The position numbers and the translations under genes were made by a program. 64,000 bases of DNA from Defluviimonas salinarum. Lineage in GTDB: Bacteria > Pseudomonadota > Alphaproteobacteria > Rhodobacterales > Rhodobacteraceae. Of the stretch, positions 1 to 7,889 are shown in pieces (positions within the stretch are counted from its first letter, which is position 1; each line of letters opens with the position of its first letter). The stretch lies in NCBI RefSeq assembly GCF_026013545.1, contig NZ_JAPDOG010000003.1:248001-312000 (forward strand). The letters run 5' to 3'. Under the pieces are notes generated by a model. The model made no database searches. It was not told the origin of the DNA and was given only the letters and a program-made list of their open reading frames with translations.

Positions 1-699
1 AATGCCGAGGCGCAGCGCTATTTCCGCCGCGCTGTAGAGCTTAACCCGAACTTCGCCGCGGCCTATGCGCGGCTCTCCTACGCGATGGTGATCTCCGCCA
101 TCTATTTCGAGGCGGGAGACGTCGCCGCCCTTCTCGACGAGGCGCTGGAGCTTGCGCGCAAGTCCTGCCGGCTGGATCCCGACGACGCCGTCGGCCGCTT
201 CGCTCTGGGCCGGGTGTACCTCGCGCGCGGGGAATACGACCGCTCACTGGCCGAGCTTCGGACCGCCACGGAACTCAACCCGAACATGGCGCAGGCGCAT
301 TGCGGGCTCGGGGATTCGCTCGCCTATGCCGGCGAGCTCGACCGCGCCATGCCGTGCTTCGACGAGGCGGTGCGGCTCAGCCCCGCGGATCCCTACCGAT
401 GGGCTTTTCTCGCCTATGGCGCGACGGCGCTACTGTTCAAGGAGGATTTCGAGGCCGCCGCCGACTGGGCCGAGCGCGCCGAGGCGGTGCCCAACTCGCA
501 TTACTGGTCGACCGCGATCAAGGCCTCTGCCCTCGGCAATCTGGGCGAGGCGGAGCGCGCGGCGCAGGCGGTGGCGGAGCTCAAGGAACGGCGCCCCGGC
601 ATCACCTGCGCCTTCGTCGCGGAACGGCTGTTCTACCTGCGCGATCCAAAGCAACTGGAGATCTATGTCGGCGGATTGCGCAAGGCGGGGCTGGACTGA
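1..699 (+). CDS. TPR-repeat protein, C-terminal part (5' truncated)
   Basis: The reading frame is open from the first base of the window, so the N-terminus lies outside; 232 residues are visible. They contain tandem tetratricopeptide-like helices, for example a unit ending AVELNPNFAAAYARL and another ending ATELNPNMAQAHCGLG, each with the usual small/aromatic pattern and a closing Pro. TPR arrays are protein-interaction scaffolds. The end of the protein (YVGGLRKAGLD) resembles the tails of alphaproteobacterial adenylate-cyclase-like or winged-helix proteins with C-terminal TPRs, but the domain that would decide this is not in the window. A GC-rich hairpin follows the stop. Function of the whole protein: unknown. 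Confidence 0.8.
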   Translation, partial: NAEAQRYFRRAVELNPNFAAAYARLSYAMVISAIYFEAGDVAALLDEALELARKSCRLDPDDAVGRFALGRVYLARGEYDRSLAELRTATELNPNMAQAHCGLGDSLAYAGELDRAMPCFDEAVRLSPADPYRWAFLAYGATALLFKEDFEAAADWAERAEAVPNSHYWSTAIKASALGNLGEAERAAQAVAELKERRPGITCAFVAERLFYLRDPKQLEIYVGGLRKAGLD

Positions 700-737
700 A
701 CCGGCCGCCGCGCACGTTCCGCCGCAAGGCCCCTGGC

Positions 738-762
738 GCGCCCCGGCCGAGACCGGGGGCGC
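738..762. terminator. Hairpin between convergent TPR and GST genes
   Basis: GCGCCCCGG (738-746) pairs with CCGGGGGCGC (753-762) with one bulged G and a 6-nt loop. It lies between two converging stop codons, so it could serve both. No clear U-run follows, as is common in high-GC alphaproteobacteria. Confidence 0.5.
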
Positions 763-769
763 TACCGCA

Positions 770-1432
770 TCAGGCCATCAGCCCCGCGAGATACGACGGC
801 CGCGCCCTCAGAAACTCCGTCAGCCGCTCGGGATAGTCCGCGGCGACAGCCCCGAGGACCGAGGGCCTTGCCGCGAGCGCCCGGCGCCAGCGGTCGAGCC
901 TCGGCAGCGCCCCGATGCCCGCGAAATCGCCGGTTCGGTCGAGAACGTCGAAATAGCGGAAGACCGGCGCGAAGACCGCGTCAACCAGCGAAAAGCCGCG
1001 CCGGTCAAACAGCTCGCCCTCGCCGAGCCGCGCTTCGATCCGGGCAAACTTCGCGCCGAGCGCCTGCCGCTTCGCCTCGAACGCCTCGGCCGTCGCCGCC
1101 GAGTAGAGCCCGGCGATGTCGTTCAGGACCGCCGATCCGAACTCCATCCATCCGCGGTGCTCGGCGCGCTCGAGCGCCGAGTCCGGGTGTAGCGGCTCAG
1201 GGCCGATTTCCTCGAGATACTCAAGGATCACGGCGGATTCGAAGATCGGCCTGCCATCCACGGTCAGAACCGGAGTCTTGCCGAGCGGCGATAGCTCGAG
1301 GAACCAGTCCGGCTTGTTGGACAGGTCGATGTTGATGCGCTCGAACTCCATCCCCTTCTCGGCAAGGGCGATGGCGACGCGCTGTACATAGGGGCAGAGG
1401 TGATGGCTGATCAGCACGAGTTTCGCAGGCAT
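770..1432 (-). CDS. Glutathione S-transferase family protein
   Basis: 220 residues, the normal length for a soluble GST. The N-terminal thioredoxin-like domain carries CPYVQR at about residues 12-17, a Cys-containing active-site motif like that of omega/beta-type GSTs, followed by the cis-Pro glutathione-binding region (GKTPVL) and the Glu-Ser pair of FESAVILEYL. The C-terminal half is the helical domain. Such enzymes conjugate or reduce electrophiles and disulphides with glutathione in the cytoplasm. I chose the ATG at 1432, where the thioredoxin fold begins, rather than further upstream. The gene is divergent from a MarR-type regulator with palindromic sites between them, so it is probably controlled by that regulator. 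Substrate unknown. Confidence 0.88.
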   Translation of the reverse strand: MPAKLVLISHHLCPYVQRVAIALAEKGMEFERINIDLSNKPDWFLELSPLGKTPVLTVDGRPIFESAVILEYLEEIGPEPLHPDSALERAEHRGWMEFGSAVLNDIAGLYSAATAEAFEAKRQALGAKFARIEARLGEGELFDRRGFSLVDAVFAPVFRYFDVLDRTGDFAGIGALPRLDRWRRALAARPSVLGAVAADYPERLTEFLRARPSYLAGLMA

Positions 1433-1456
1433 GTGAGGATCCTTTCGCGGAAGTAG

Positions 1457-1472
1457 ATGCATGCGCATGCAT
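1457..1472. promoter_or_regulatory. Perfect 16-bp palindrome, probable MarR operator 1
   Basis: ATGCATGCGCATGCAT is a perfect inverted repeat in the 96-bp gap between the divergent GST and MarR-family genes. MarR proteins typically bind 16-20-bp palindromes in such gaps. Confidence 0.6.
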
Positions 1473-1502
1473 ATAATCGGATTCATTCCCTCTTCAATCC
1501 GG

Positions 1503-1518
1503 ATGCATACGCATGTAT
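1503..1518. promoter_or_regulatory. Imperfect copy of the palindrome, probable MarR operator 2
   Basis: ATGCATACGCATGTAT differs from the perfect dyad at 1457-1472 at two positions. Its centre is 46 bp from the centre of the first copy and it lies 10 bp upstream of the regulator start codon, suggesting autoregulation. Confidence 0.5.
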
Positions 1519-1528
1519 ATGTTCGCGG

Positions 1529-1972
1529 ATGCACAGCGATGACACGCGTTCGCGGCCCGGACAGGCGATCTGGATCCGCCTCGCGCGGGCATCCGAAAGG
1601 GCCCGGGACCGGATCGAACGCGATCTGGCCGATGCCGGTCTGCCGTGCCTGCAATGGTACGACGCGCTTCTCGAGATCGAGCGCGCGGGCCCGGACGGCC
1701 TGCGCCAGAACACGTTGCAGCAGCGTCTGCTCCTTCCGCAATACGGGCTGTCGCGGCTCTTGCAGCGGATCGCGGCGGCGGGGCTGATCTCGCGAACCCC
1801 CTGCCCCGAGGACGGGCGCGGTCAGATCCTGACGATCACCGCGAAAGGCCGGCGGACGCGCAGCGCGATGTGGCCGGTATATGCGGCCGCGATGGAGGCT
1901 GCGATCGGCGCAAAGCTCCACCCGCGCGAGGCCGCACGGCTCGCTGAGCTGCTCGACCGGCTCCTCGGTTGA
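1529..1972 (+). CDS. MarR-family winged-helix transcriptional regulator
   Basis: 147 residues, typical of the family. The central part (QNTLQQRLLLPQYGLSRLLQ, then GLISRTPCPEDGRGQILTIT) is a MarR winged helix: recognition helix, then the wing with the conserved D-G-R element. The ATG at 1529 is preferred because an in-frame start at 1457 would place the first operator inside the gene. It is divergent from a GST and probably represses both promoters until a phenolic or electrophilic ligand, or cysteine oxidation, releases it. Ligand unknown. Confidence 0.85.
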   Translation: MHSDDTRSRPGQAIWIRLARASERARDRIERDLADAGLPCLQWYDALLEIERAGPDGLRQNTLQQRLLLPQYGLSRLLQRIAAAGLISRTPCPEDGRGQILTITAKGRRTRSAMWPVYAAAMEAAIGAKLHPREAARLAELLDRLLG

Positions 1973-1987
1973 CGCTGCGGCGGCCGT

Positions 1988-2920
1988 TCAGCCCGGCAGG
2001 GCGAGTCCGTCCATTGCTCGCGCAAGTTCTTCGCGGCACTTGGCGACGATGAAATCGGTGAAGACCCGGATTTTCGGGTCGCGCAGCCTTCGGTGCTGGG
2101 TCAGGCAGGAAAGCTGCACCGGCACCGGCGGCGTCGCGTGCGCGACCGGCACCAGCCGCCCGTCGCGCAGATACTCGGCCACCTCGAAGATCGGCTTCAT
2201 CACGATCCCCCGACCGTCGAGCGCCCAGCCGGTGAGTACATCGCCGTCATCCGTCTCGAACGGCCCGGCGACCTCGTAGCGCCGCGGCCCCTCGGGAGTG
2301 ACCAGCGTCCACTGGAACTCCGGCGCGCCGGGAAAGCGCAGGTTCAGGCAATCGTGGCGCCCCTGCACCAGCGCCTCGCCATCGGCCGGATCACCCCGGG
2401 CCGCGACATAGGCGGGCGCGGCGCAGAGGATGCGCGGGCATTCCGCCACGAGCCGCATCTTAAGGGTCGAATCCTCCAGAAGCCCGAGGTGGAACGCCAT
2501 ATCGAGCCCCTCGCCGATCACGTCGATCTTGCGGTCCGAGAGCCGCAGCCGGACATCGATCTGGGGGTACTCGTCCTTGAACTCCGGCACGTGCGGGGCG
2601 ATGAAGCGTCGCCCGACGCCGAGGGGGGCGGCGACGAAGACCGTGCCGCGCAGGTTCCGGGTGGAGGCCATGACCGCCGCCTCTGCATCGTCGATCGCTT
2701 CCAGCACCTTGCGGGCGCCTTCATAGAAAAGCCGCCCGTTCTCGGTCGGCTGCAGCCGTCGCGTCGTGCGGTTGAAGAGCCTGACGCCGAGATGCTTCTC
2801 AAGCTCGGCGATCCGCGCCGAGGCGACCGCGGGCGAGGTGCGCTGATCGCGCGCCGCCGCCGACATCGAGCCAAGCTCGAAGACCCGCACGAACATCTTG
2901 ATATTGTTCACATAGGCCAT
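1988..2920 (-). CDS. LysR-family transcriptional regulator
   Basis: 310 residues. The N-terminal HTH is visible (MSAAARDQRTSPAVASARIA), followed by the LysR linker helix and a periplasmic-binding-like effector domain starting near residue 90. The end of the effector domain (GIVMKPIFEVAEYLRDGRLV) matches the subgroup related to DsdC/AaeR-like regulators that often act on a neighbouring gene. The start at 2920 puts the HTH at its usual distance from the N-terminus; an upstream in-frame ATG at 2977 would overlap the divergent promoter. It is divergent from puuD with a 122-bp gap, so puuD is a plausible target; the effector is not evident. Confidence 0.88.
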   Translation of the reverse strand: MAYVNNIKMFVRVFELGSMSAAARDQRTSPAVASARIAELEKHLGVRLFNRTTRRLQPTENGRLFYEGARKVLEAIDDAEAAVMASTRNLRGTVFVAAPLGVGRRFIAPHVPEFKDEYPQIDVRLRLSDRKIDVIGEGLDMAFHLGLLEDSTLKMRLVAECPRILCAAPAYVAARGDPADGEALVQGRHDCLNLRFPGAPEFQWTLVTPEGPRRYEVAGPFETDDGDVLTGWALDGRGIVMKPIFEVAEYLRDGRLVPVAHATPPVPVQLSCLTQHRRLRDPKIRVFTDFIVAKCREELARAMDGLALPG

Positions 2921-2950
2921 TGCCGCGCCCCAGCCAGGTATTATTCGGCA

Positions 2951-2959
2951 TTCATTGAA
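2951..2959. promoter_or_regulatory. Short dyad in the LysR/puuD divergent promoter
   Basis: TTCA-T-TGAA lies in the AT-richer part of the 2921-3042 gap. It is a candidate core of the LysR binding site, but short dyads are common by chance. Confidence 0.3.
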
Positions 2960-3042
2960 AGTTCTGAGATATTCCAAGGATTATCAGGAAGATGAACTTC
3001 GGTATAGCGTCATTCGCAAGACAATCCTGAAGGAGGAGCCGA

Positions 3043-4278
3043 ATGTACGACTTCATCGTGCTGGCCGACTGGCTGGAATTCGCGGTGCGCTGGTTGCATG
3101 TGATCACCGCGATCGCCTGGATCGGCTCATCCTTTTACTTCATCGCGCTCGACCTCGGGCTGCACCGCGACCGCAATCTCGCGAGCGGGGCGGATGGCGA
3201 GGAATGGCAGGTCCACGGCGGCGGCTTCTACCACATCCAGAAATACCTCGTGGCGCCGGAAAAGATGCCGGACGACCTCGTCTGGTTCAAATGGGAGAGC
3301 TACGCGACCTGGCTGTCGGGTGCAGCGCTGCTGGCGCTCGTCTACTATCTTGGCGCCGATCTCTATCTCGTCGATCCGCAGGTGCTCGACATCTCCGTCT
3401 GGCTGGCGATCGTCATCTCCGTCGCCTCGCTCGGGCTCGGCTGGCTTCTCTACGACAACATCTGCAAATCGAAGTTCGGCGACGACAACACGCGCCTCAT
3501 GATCGCGCTCTATGTGATCCTGGTCATCATGGCCTGGGGCTACACGCAGGTCTTCTCGGGGCGCGCCGCCCTCCTGCATCTCGGCGCCTTCACCGCGACC
3601 GTGATGAGCGCGAACGTGTTCTTCGTCATCATCCCGAACCAGAAGGTCGTCGTCGCCGACCTCGTGGCCGGCCGTACTCCTGACCCGAAATACGGCAAGA
3701 TCGCCAAGCAGCGCTCGACCCACAACAACTACCTGACGCTGCCCGTGCTCTTCATGATGCTGTCGAACCACTACCCGCTGGCCTTCGCCACCGAGTACAA
3801 CTGGATCATCGCCAGCCTCGTCTTCCTGATGGGGGTCACGATCCGGCACTACTTCAACACGGTCCACGCCCGGAAGGGCAACCCGACTTGGACCTGGGCC
3901 GTGACCGCGCTGCTGTTCCTCGTCATCGCCTGGCTCTCGACCGCGCCGATGTTCCGCGCCGAGGAGCCGACCGAGGCCCGGCTCACCCCCGCCGCGACGC
4001 GCTTCGCGGCGGCGGCCGATTTCGAGGACGTCGAGAACATCGTCCTTGGCCGCTGCTCGATGTGCCACGCCTCCGAGCCGTTCTTCGAGGGCATTCCCTA
4101 CGCACCGAAGGGGGTCATTCTCGAAACACGCGAGCAGGTCGCCTCCTGGGCGCGCGAGATCTACCTGCAGGCCGGCGTGAGCCACGCGATGCCGCCCGCC
4201 AACACCTCGTTCATGGAACCCGAGGAACGGTCGAAGATCGTCAGCTGGTATCGCGGCGTGACACGGGGAGAGGGCTGA
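3043..4278 (+). CDS. puuD: Membrane urate hydroxylase with C-terminal cytochrome c domain
   Basis: 411 residues. The N-terminal ~300 residues form a multi-helix membrane domain (about eight hydrophobic segments) with several conserved His and the sequence HVITAIAWIGSSFYFIALD. A soluble cytochrome c domain follows, with CSMCH near residue 340 and a downstream Met in AMPP. This is the PuuD architecture: it oxidises urate to 5-hydroxyisourate and passes electrons to the respiratory chain rather than directly to O2. A strong ribosome binding site (AAGGAGGA) sits 7-10 bases upstream of the ATG. No other purine-degradation gene is adjacent. A divergent LysR gene precedes it and two hairpins follow it. 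Confidence 0.93.
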   Translation: MYDFIVLADWLEFAVRWLHVITAIAWIGSSFYFIALDLGLHRDRNLASGADGEEWQVHGGGFYHIQKYLVAPEKMPDDLVWFKWESYATWLSGAALLALVYYLGADLYLVDPQVLDISVWLAIVISVASLGLGWLLYDNICKSKFGDDNTRLMIALYVILVIMAWGYTQVFSGRAALLHLGAFTATVMSANVFFVIIPNQKVVVADLVAGRTPDPKYGKIAKQRSTHNNYLTLPVLFMMLSNHYPLAFATEYNWIIASLVFLMGVTIRHYFNTVHARKGNPTWTWAVTALLFLVIAWLSTAPMFRAEEPTEARLTPAATRFAAAADFEDVENIVLGRCSMCHASEPFFEGIPYAPKGVILETREQVASWAREIYLQAGVSHAMPPANTSFMEPEERSKIVSWYRGVTRGEG

Positions 4279-4294
4279 TTCGCAGGGCAGGTAA

Positions 4295-4312
4295 GGTGGG
4301 TTCCAACCCACC
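4295..4312 (+). terminator. Hairpin downstream of puuD
   Basis: GGTGGGTT-CC-AACCCACC, a fully self-complementary element starting 17 bp after the puuD stop codon. It may be an mRNA-stabilising or terminating stem. Confidence 0.45.
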
Positions 4313-4328
4313 GACCGCACGGGCGTTG

Positions 4329-4355
4329 CGTAAGGGGGGGCTTATCCCCCTTACG
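4329..4355 (+). terminator. Second, stronger hairpin downstream of puuD
   Basis: CGTAAGGGGG (4329-4338) pairs perfectly with CCCCCTTACG (4346-4355) across a 7-nt loop. With the preceding hairpin it fills most of the 177-bp gap between converging puuD and galM; nothing else is seen there. Confidence 0.5.
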
Positions 4356-4455
4356 ATCGATCCGGCCCCGAGAACCGCCATTCGGTGACTTGTTCGCACG
4401 CCTTCCCCGGCATGAGCTCAATCGACGGAAATCCGGGATGGTTCGGCGCATCGGG

Positions 4456-5337
4456 TCAGCCCTGTGTCTCGATGGCCAGCCCCTCATAGCCGACCCGTCC
4501 CGGCCGGATCGCATCCCGCCCGTCATAGACCTGAACACCGGGTTCCGTCGTCGCGACCTCCATCGTCACGCCGGATCGGCCGCGAAGCCGCAGCACGGGC
4601 CGGAGCGGCCGTCGATCATCGGAGAGGCAGAAACAGCTGTCGAGCGCCGGATCGCCGGGCGCGATCTCGCGGTCCGTGCGGAAATCGAATGTCGCTCCGG
4701 TCACCTCCCTGATCTCACCGGTTGGCACGACATCATCGGTGACCGCGAGCATCCGGGCGGCGTCGATCCGCAGCCGGTGGCCCGTCCAGCTTTCCGACCC
4801 GTCGAGGTTCCAGTAACTGTGATTGGTCGCGTTGAAGAGTGTCGGACGATCGGTCCGCGCCTTCACCGCCAGCCGCAGCGACGTGGGCGTCACCGAATAC
4901 TCCGCCCGGATGTTGCGCCGGCCCGGAAACCCGCCCTCGCCATGCGCCAGATTCACGGCAAGCGTGACGCGGTCCGGCGCGAGATCCTCGATCCGCCACA
5001 GCCTGGCATGGGTGCCTGCGGCCCCGGAATGCAGAAGATGATTCTCTTGCGCCGCCCGTTCCAGAACGATCTCGCGTCCCTGCAGCCACGCCCGCCCCGC
5101 GCCCAGCCGATTGGCCACCGGCGCGATCAGCGCGCCATGCCAACACATCGCGCCTTCGTAGTCCGCCAGCCGGTCGGAACCGAGCGTCAGGCTATGTGGA
5201 ACGCCACCGAACCGGACATCCTGCAGGATGGCCCCATAGGTCAGGACCGAGGCCCGCAAACCGCCCGCCGACAGCTCCACCCTTTCGACGGCATCGCCCG
5301 CCCGGGTGGTGCCGAACGGTGTGCGGACGCCGCTCAC
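4456..5337 (-). CDS. Aldose 1-epimerase (mutarotase) family protein
   Basis: 293 residues. The galactose-mutarotase beta-sandwich signatures are present: APVANRLG, the substrate His in NHLLHSG, the catalytic His in NATNHSYWNLDG, an Asp in DSCF, and the catalytic Glu in TTEPGVQVYDG. These enzymes interconvert alpha and beta anomers of aldoses in the cytoplasm. I chose the GTG at 5337, which overlaps the upstream dioxygenase stop (GTGA), implying translational coupling. Which sugar is used cannot be told; the pairing with a phytanoyl-CoA-dioxygenase-type enzyme suggests a dedicated sugar-derivative pathway rather than the Leloir pathway. Confidence 0.85.
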   Translation of the reverse strand: MSGVRTPFGTTRAGDAVERVELSAGGLRASVLTYGAILQDVRFGGVPHSLTLGSDRLADYEGAMCWHGALIAPVANRLGAGRAWLQGREIVLERAAQENHLLHSGAAGTHARLWRIEDLAPDRVTLAVNLAHGEGGFPGRRNIRAEYSVTPTSLRLAVKARTDRPTLFNATNHSYWNLDGSESWTGHRLRIDAARMLAVTDDVVPTGEIREVTGATFDFRTDREIAPGDPALDSCFCLSDDRRPLRPVLRLRGRSGVTMEVATTEPGVQVYDGRDAIRPGRVGYEGLAIETQG

Positions 5338-6137
5338 ACCGCGCCGCGCTTCAGGTACGGGAACCAGTCCTCCCTGAGCCGCGCGCCCGGCTGCATCCCG
5401 TGCCCCGGAAAGGGCGGCGAGGTGCGGCCCGGGCGTTCGACGTAGCGGGCGTCCGCGCCGACGAGCCGGAGCGAAAAGGCCCGCCGACGGGTCGACGTCA
5501 GGTTGCCGCGCGCACCGTGCAGCGTGCGGAAATCGAAGGCCACCGCGTCGCCCGGTTCCATCGCCCATTCGAGGATCCGCATTCCCTCGGCATCGGGATC
5601 GGGCACCGGCATGTAGGTCTCGGGATCGGGATAGAAATTCTCCTCCGACAACCAGCGCGTCGGCAGCACCTCCTTTTCCCAGAGGTGCGAGCCCGCGACG
5701 CAGCGCAGGGAAGCCTCGCGCACCGGATCGACCGGCGACCAGAAACTGACCGTTTGGCGCCCCTCTACGAAGTAGTAGGGGCCATCCTGATGCCAGGGCG
5801 TGGGCTTTGAGGTGCCCGGCTCCTTCACCAGCACATGGTCGTGGAAGACCTGAACCGTATCGCTGCCCATCAGCCGCGCCGCCACCTCGGCCACGTCCGA
5901 GTTCCGAATCACCTCGGAAAACTCCGGGATCCGGCTCCAGTTGCAGTAATCGTCGAAGAACCGCCCGCCCTCGCCGGGCTTGAGGTTCTCGGCCGCGTAA
6001 GGCCCGGGCTCGGCCATGTTGCGCTCGATGCCCGCCCGGATCACGTCGACCCAGTCCTTCCACAGGCCTTTGACCAGCACGACCCCGTCGCGCTGATAGG
6101 CCTCCGCCATTTCCGTCGTCACGAGGGGCGTTTCCAT
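5334..6137 (-). CDS. Phytanoyl-CoA dioxygenase (PhyH) family Fe(II)/2-oxoglutarate oxygenase
   Basis: 267 residues. The iron-binding facial triad is visible: H116 and D118 in WHQDG and H207 in TLHGARGN, followed by an Arg-rich stretch ending in RAFSLRL that would bind 2-oxoglutarate. Family members hydroxylate small molecules, lipids or halogenated compounds, so the substrate cannot be named from sequence. The gene is the first of a two-gene unit with the aldose epimerase (4-bp overlap) and is divergent from a LysR regulator. It begins with a well-spaced ribosome binding site (GGAGAA). Confidence 0.87.
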   Translation of the reverse strand: METPLVTTEMAEAYQRDGVVLVKGLWKDWVDVIRAGIERNMAEPGPYAAENLKPGEGGRFFDDYCNWSRIPEFSEVIRNSDVAEVAARLMGSDTVQVFHDHVLVKEPGTSKPTPWHQDGPYYFVEGRQTVSFWSPVDPVREASLRCVAGSHLWEKEVLPTRWLSEENFYPDPETYMPVPDPDAEGMRILEWAMEPGDAVAFDFRTLHGARGNLTSTRRRAFSLRLVGADARYVERPGRTSPPFPGHGMQPGARLREDWFPYLKRGAV

Positions 6138-6183
6138 GCTTTCTCCTTCCGTTCGCTTGCGCCGACCCTGCCGTCACGCCATC

Positions 6184-6198
6184 ATTAACTCAAATAAT
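6184..6198. promoter_or_regulatory. LysR-type box (ATTA-N7-TAAT)
   Basis: A 15-bp inverted repeat that contains the T-N11-A signature of LysR binding sites, centred between the divergent dioxygenase gene (start 6137) and the LysR gene (start 6224). It is the most AT-rich spot in this gap. Confidence 0.55.
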
Positions 6199-6223
6199 AA
6201 TTCGAAATCGAAGCCATAATCCC

Positions 6224-7117
6224 ATGCTATCCATTACGCTCCGCCAGCTCGAATATGCCACCGCTGTCGCCCGCGCCGGCGGCATGACCTCGGCGGCCGA
6301 GGCGCTGAACGTCTCCCAGCCGGCGCTCTCGGTCGCGCTGACCCAGCTCGAGGCGCAACTCGGCAACGCACTGTTCCTGCGCCGGCCCGGCGGGCCGGTG
6401 ACGCCGACCTCGTTCGGACGTGACTTCCTTGACGAGGCCGAGCGCATCCTCGCCGATCTGCGCCGGCTGACCCGCGGCGAGACCCGCCGCGCCGCGCCTG
6501 TGGCGCTCGGCCTCTTCGAGGATCTGGCCTCGCTGATGCTCGCGCCGCTGCTCGCCGGATTGGCGGCGGAGCGTCCCGACCTGACGGTAACGCCTCGCAT
6601 CGGCGGCTTCGAAGCGCTCGCCGACGATCTGGCCCATGGCCGGATCGACCTCGCGATCACCTACGACCTCGGCCTCGATGCAGGTTTCGAGCGGCGCGAA
6701 ATCGCCCGGCTGCAGCCCCATGCGATCCTCGCGGCCGCGCATCCTCTTGCCGCCCTGCCCGACCTGAGCCTCGCAGCGCTGGCGGCCGAGCCGCTGATCC
6801 TCGCCGACCAGGGTCTGAGCCTCAGCCACATGAGGGCGCTCTTCACCCGCGCCGGGTTTGACCCGCGGATCGCTCATCGCGCGCATTCGCTGGAAACCAT
6901 GCGCAGCCTCGCTGCAAACGGGTTCGGAATCGGCCTCAGCTATACCTGTCCGCGGACCGGGCACAGCCATGATGGCAGACCACTCGTCGCCCGCCCGCTC
7001 ACCGACGCCGGGCCGGGCGAGCCCATTGTTCTCGTGCGCCATGCCGCCAACCCGCTCTCGGCCGCCGCCGAGGCGCTTGCCGAGATCGTTGCCGCGACGC
7101 GCATCCTCGCTCAGTAA
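6224..7117 (+). CDS. LysR-family transcriptional regulator
   Basis: 297 residues. The HTH lies at about residues 18-40 (MTSAAEALNVSQPALSVALT), with the effector-binding fold behind it; the spacing is typical of the CynR/OxyR-like half of the family. It is divergent from the PhyH-type dioxygenase/epimerase pair with an 86-bp gap holding a LysR box, so it very likely controls that pair. The final bases overlap the 3' end of the converging hutC gene (7111-7117). Confidence 0.88.
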   Translation: MLSITLRQLEYATAVARAGGMTSAAEALNVSQPALSVALTQLEAQLGNALFLRRPGGPVTPTSFGRDFLDEAERILADLRRLTRGETRRAAPVALGLFEDLASLMLAPLLAGLAAERPDLTVTPRIGGFEALADDLAHGRIDLAITYDLGLDAGFERREIARLQPHAILAAAHPLAALPDLSLAALAAEPLILADQGLSLSHMRALFTRAGFDPRIAHRAHSLETMRSLAANGFGIGLSYTCPRTGHSHDGRPLVARPLTDAGPGEPIVLVRHAANPLSAAAEALAEIVAATRILAQ

Positions 7118-7821
7118 CGCGTCGTCATCCGGTGACCGCGCGCGAAATAGAGCCGGACATGGGTGATCCCCCTGCCCTCCCACCAGGTCGTGCGCTCGGC
7201 GGTGAAGACCGGCTCGCCCGGATCCATCGACAGGTAGCCGGCGATCCGCGGGTCCGCCGCCGTGGCGAGGAAGCTGATTTCGACCTCCGAATAGGGGACG
7301 GCCTTGACCAGCCATTCGTTGGGGCCCGACGCGGCGAAGTCGGCCTCCTCGGCCGCCGGCAGTGCCGTAAGGCTGATCCAGCGGTCCTCGAACTGGTAGG
7401 GCGCGCCGTCCGCACTGTGCAGGCAGGCCAGATGCAGCGCCCGCGCGCCCTTTGCGAGCCCGAGCCGCGCGCGTAGCCAATCCGGTGCCTGCCGCGCGTC
7501 CCGCGACAGGAGCGCGTAGCGGTAAACCGCGCCGGTCGCCTCGATCTCTGCCCGCACCAAAGGGATCTCGAACCGGGCGGAGCGCAGCGGCATCGGCCGC
7601 ACCCGCGTGCCGGCCTTGCGCCGACGCTCCAGAAGCCCTTCGTCGGTCAACTCCCGCATCGCCCGGTTGACCGTCGCCCGTGCCACGCCGAAGCTTTCGG
7701 CAAGCTCCACCTCGCCCGGCAGCAGCGTCCCCGGCGCCCAGTGGCCCTCGGTGATCCGGCGCAGGATATCCGCCTTCACGTCGCGGTAGCTGCTTATGTC
7801 GGCGCTCGGGTCATCATTCAT
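7111..7821 (-). CDS. hutC: GntR-family histidine utilisation repressor HutC
   Basis: 236 residues. An N-terminal GntR winged helix (ESFGVARATVNRAMRELTDE, then GLLERRRKAGTRV) is followed by a UTRA ligand-binding domain. In characterised Hut systems HutC is released from DNA by urocanate. I started at the ATG at 7821, which gives the standard HutC N-terminus; an in-frame start at 7920 would run through the divergent hutD. The position beside hutD, hutF and hutI supports the name. The perfect dyad at 9809-9822 is the likely operator. Confidence 0.9.
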   Translation of the reverse strand: MNDDPSADISSYRDVKADILRRITEGHWAPGTLLPGEVELAESFGVARATVNRAMRELTDEGLLERRRKAGTRVRPMPLRSARFEIPLVRAEIEATGAVYRYALLSRDARQAPDWLRARLGLAKGARALHLACLHSADGAPYQFEDRWISLTALPAAEEADFAASGPNEWLVKAVPYSEVEISFLATAADPRIAGYLSMDPGEPVFTAERTTWWEGRGITHVRLYFARGHRMTTRY

Positions 7822-7849
7822 GGACAGAAACCGTCTTTGTGCTATTTGT

Positions 7850-7862
7850 CCGATCATATCGG
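7850..7862. promoter_or_regulatory. Dyad in the hutC/hutD divergent gap
   Basis: CCGAT-CAT-ATCGG, a 5-bp inverted repeat. It does not match the 14-bp dyad at hutF/hutI, so it may not be a HutC site. Confidence 0.3.
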
Positions 7863-7889
7863 CTTTTTGACTGAGGAAAAGCGCAAGCA

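Noticed and set aside
4279-4455. Possible small RNA from the two hairpins after puuD
   Set aside because: No promoter-like sequence is seen before them; they are better read as 3' elements of puuD and its converging neighbour.
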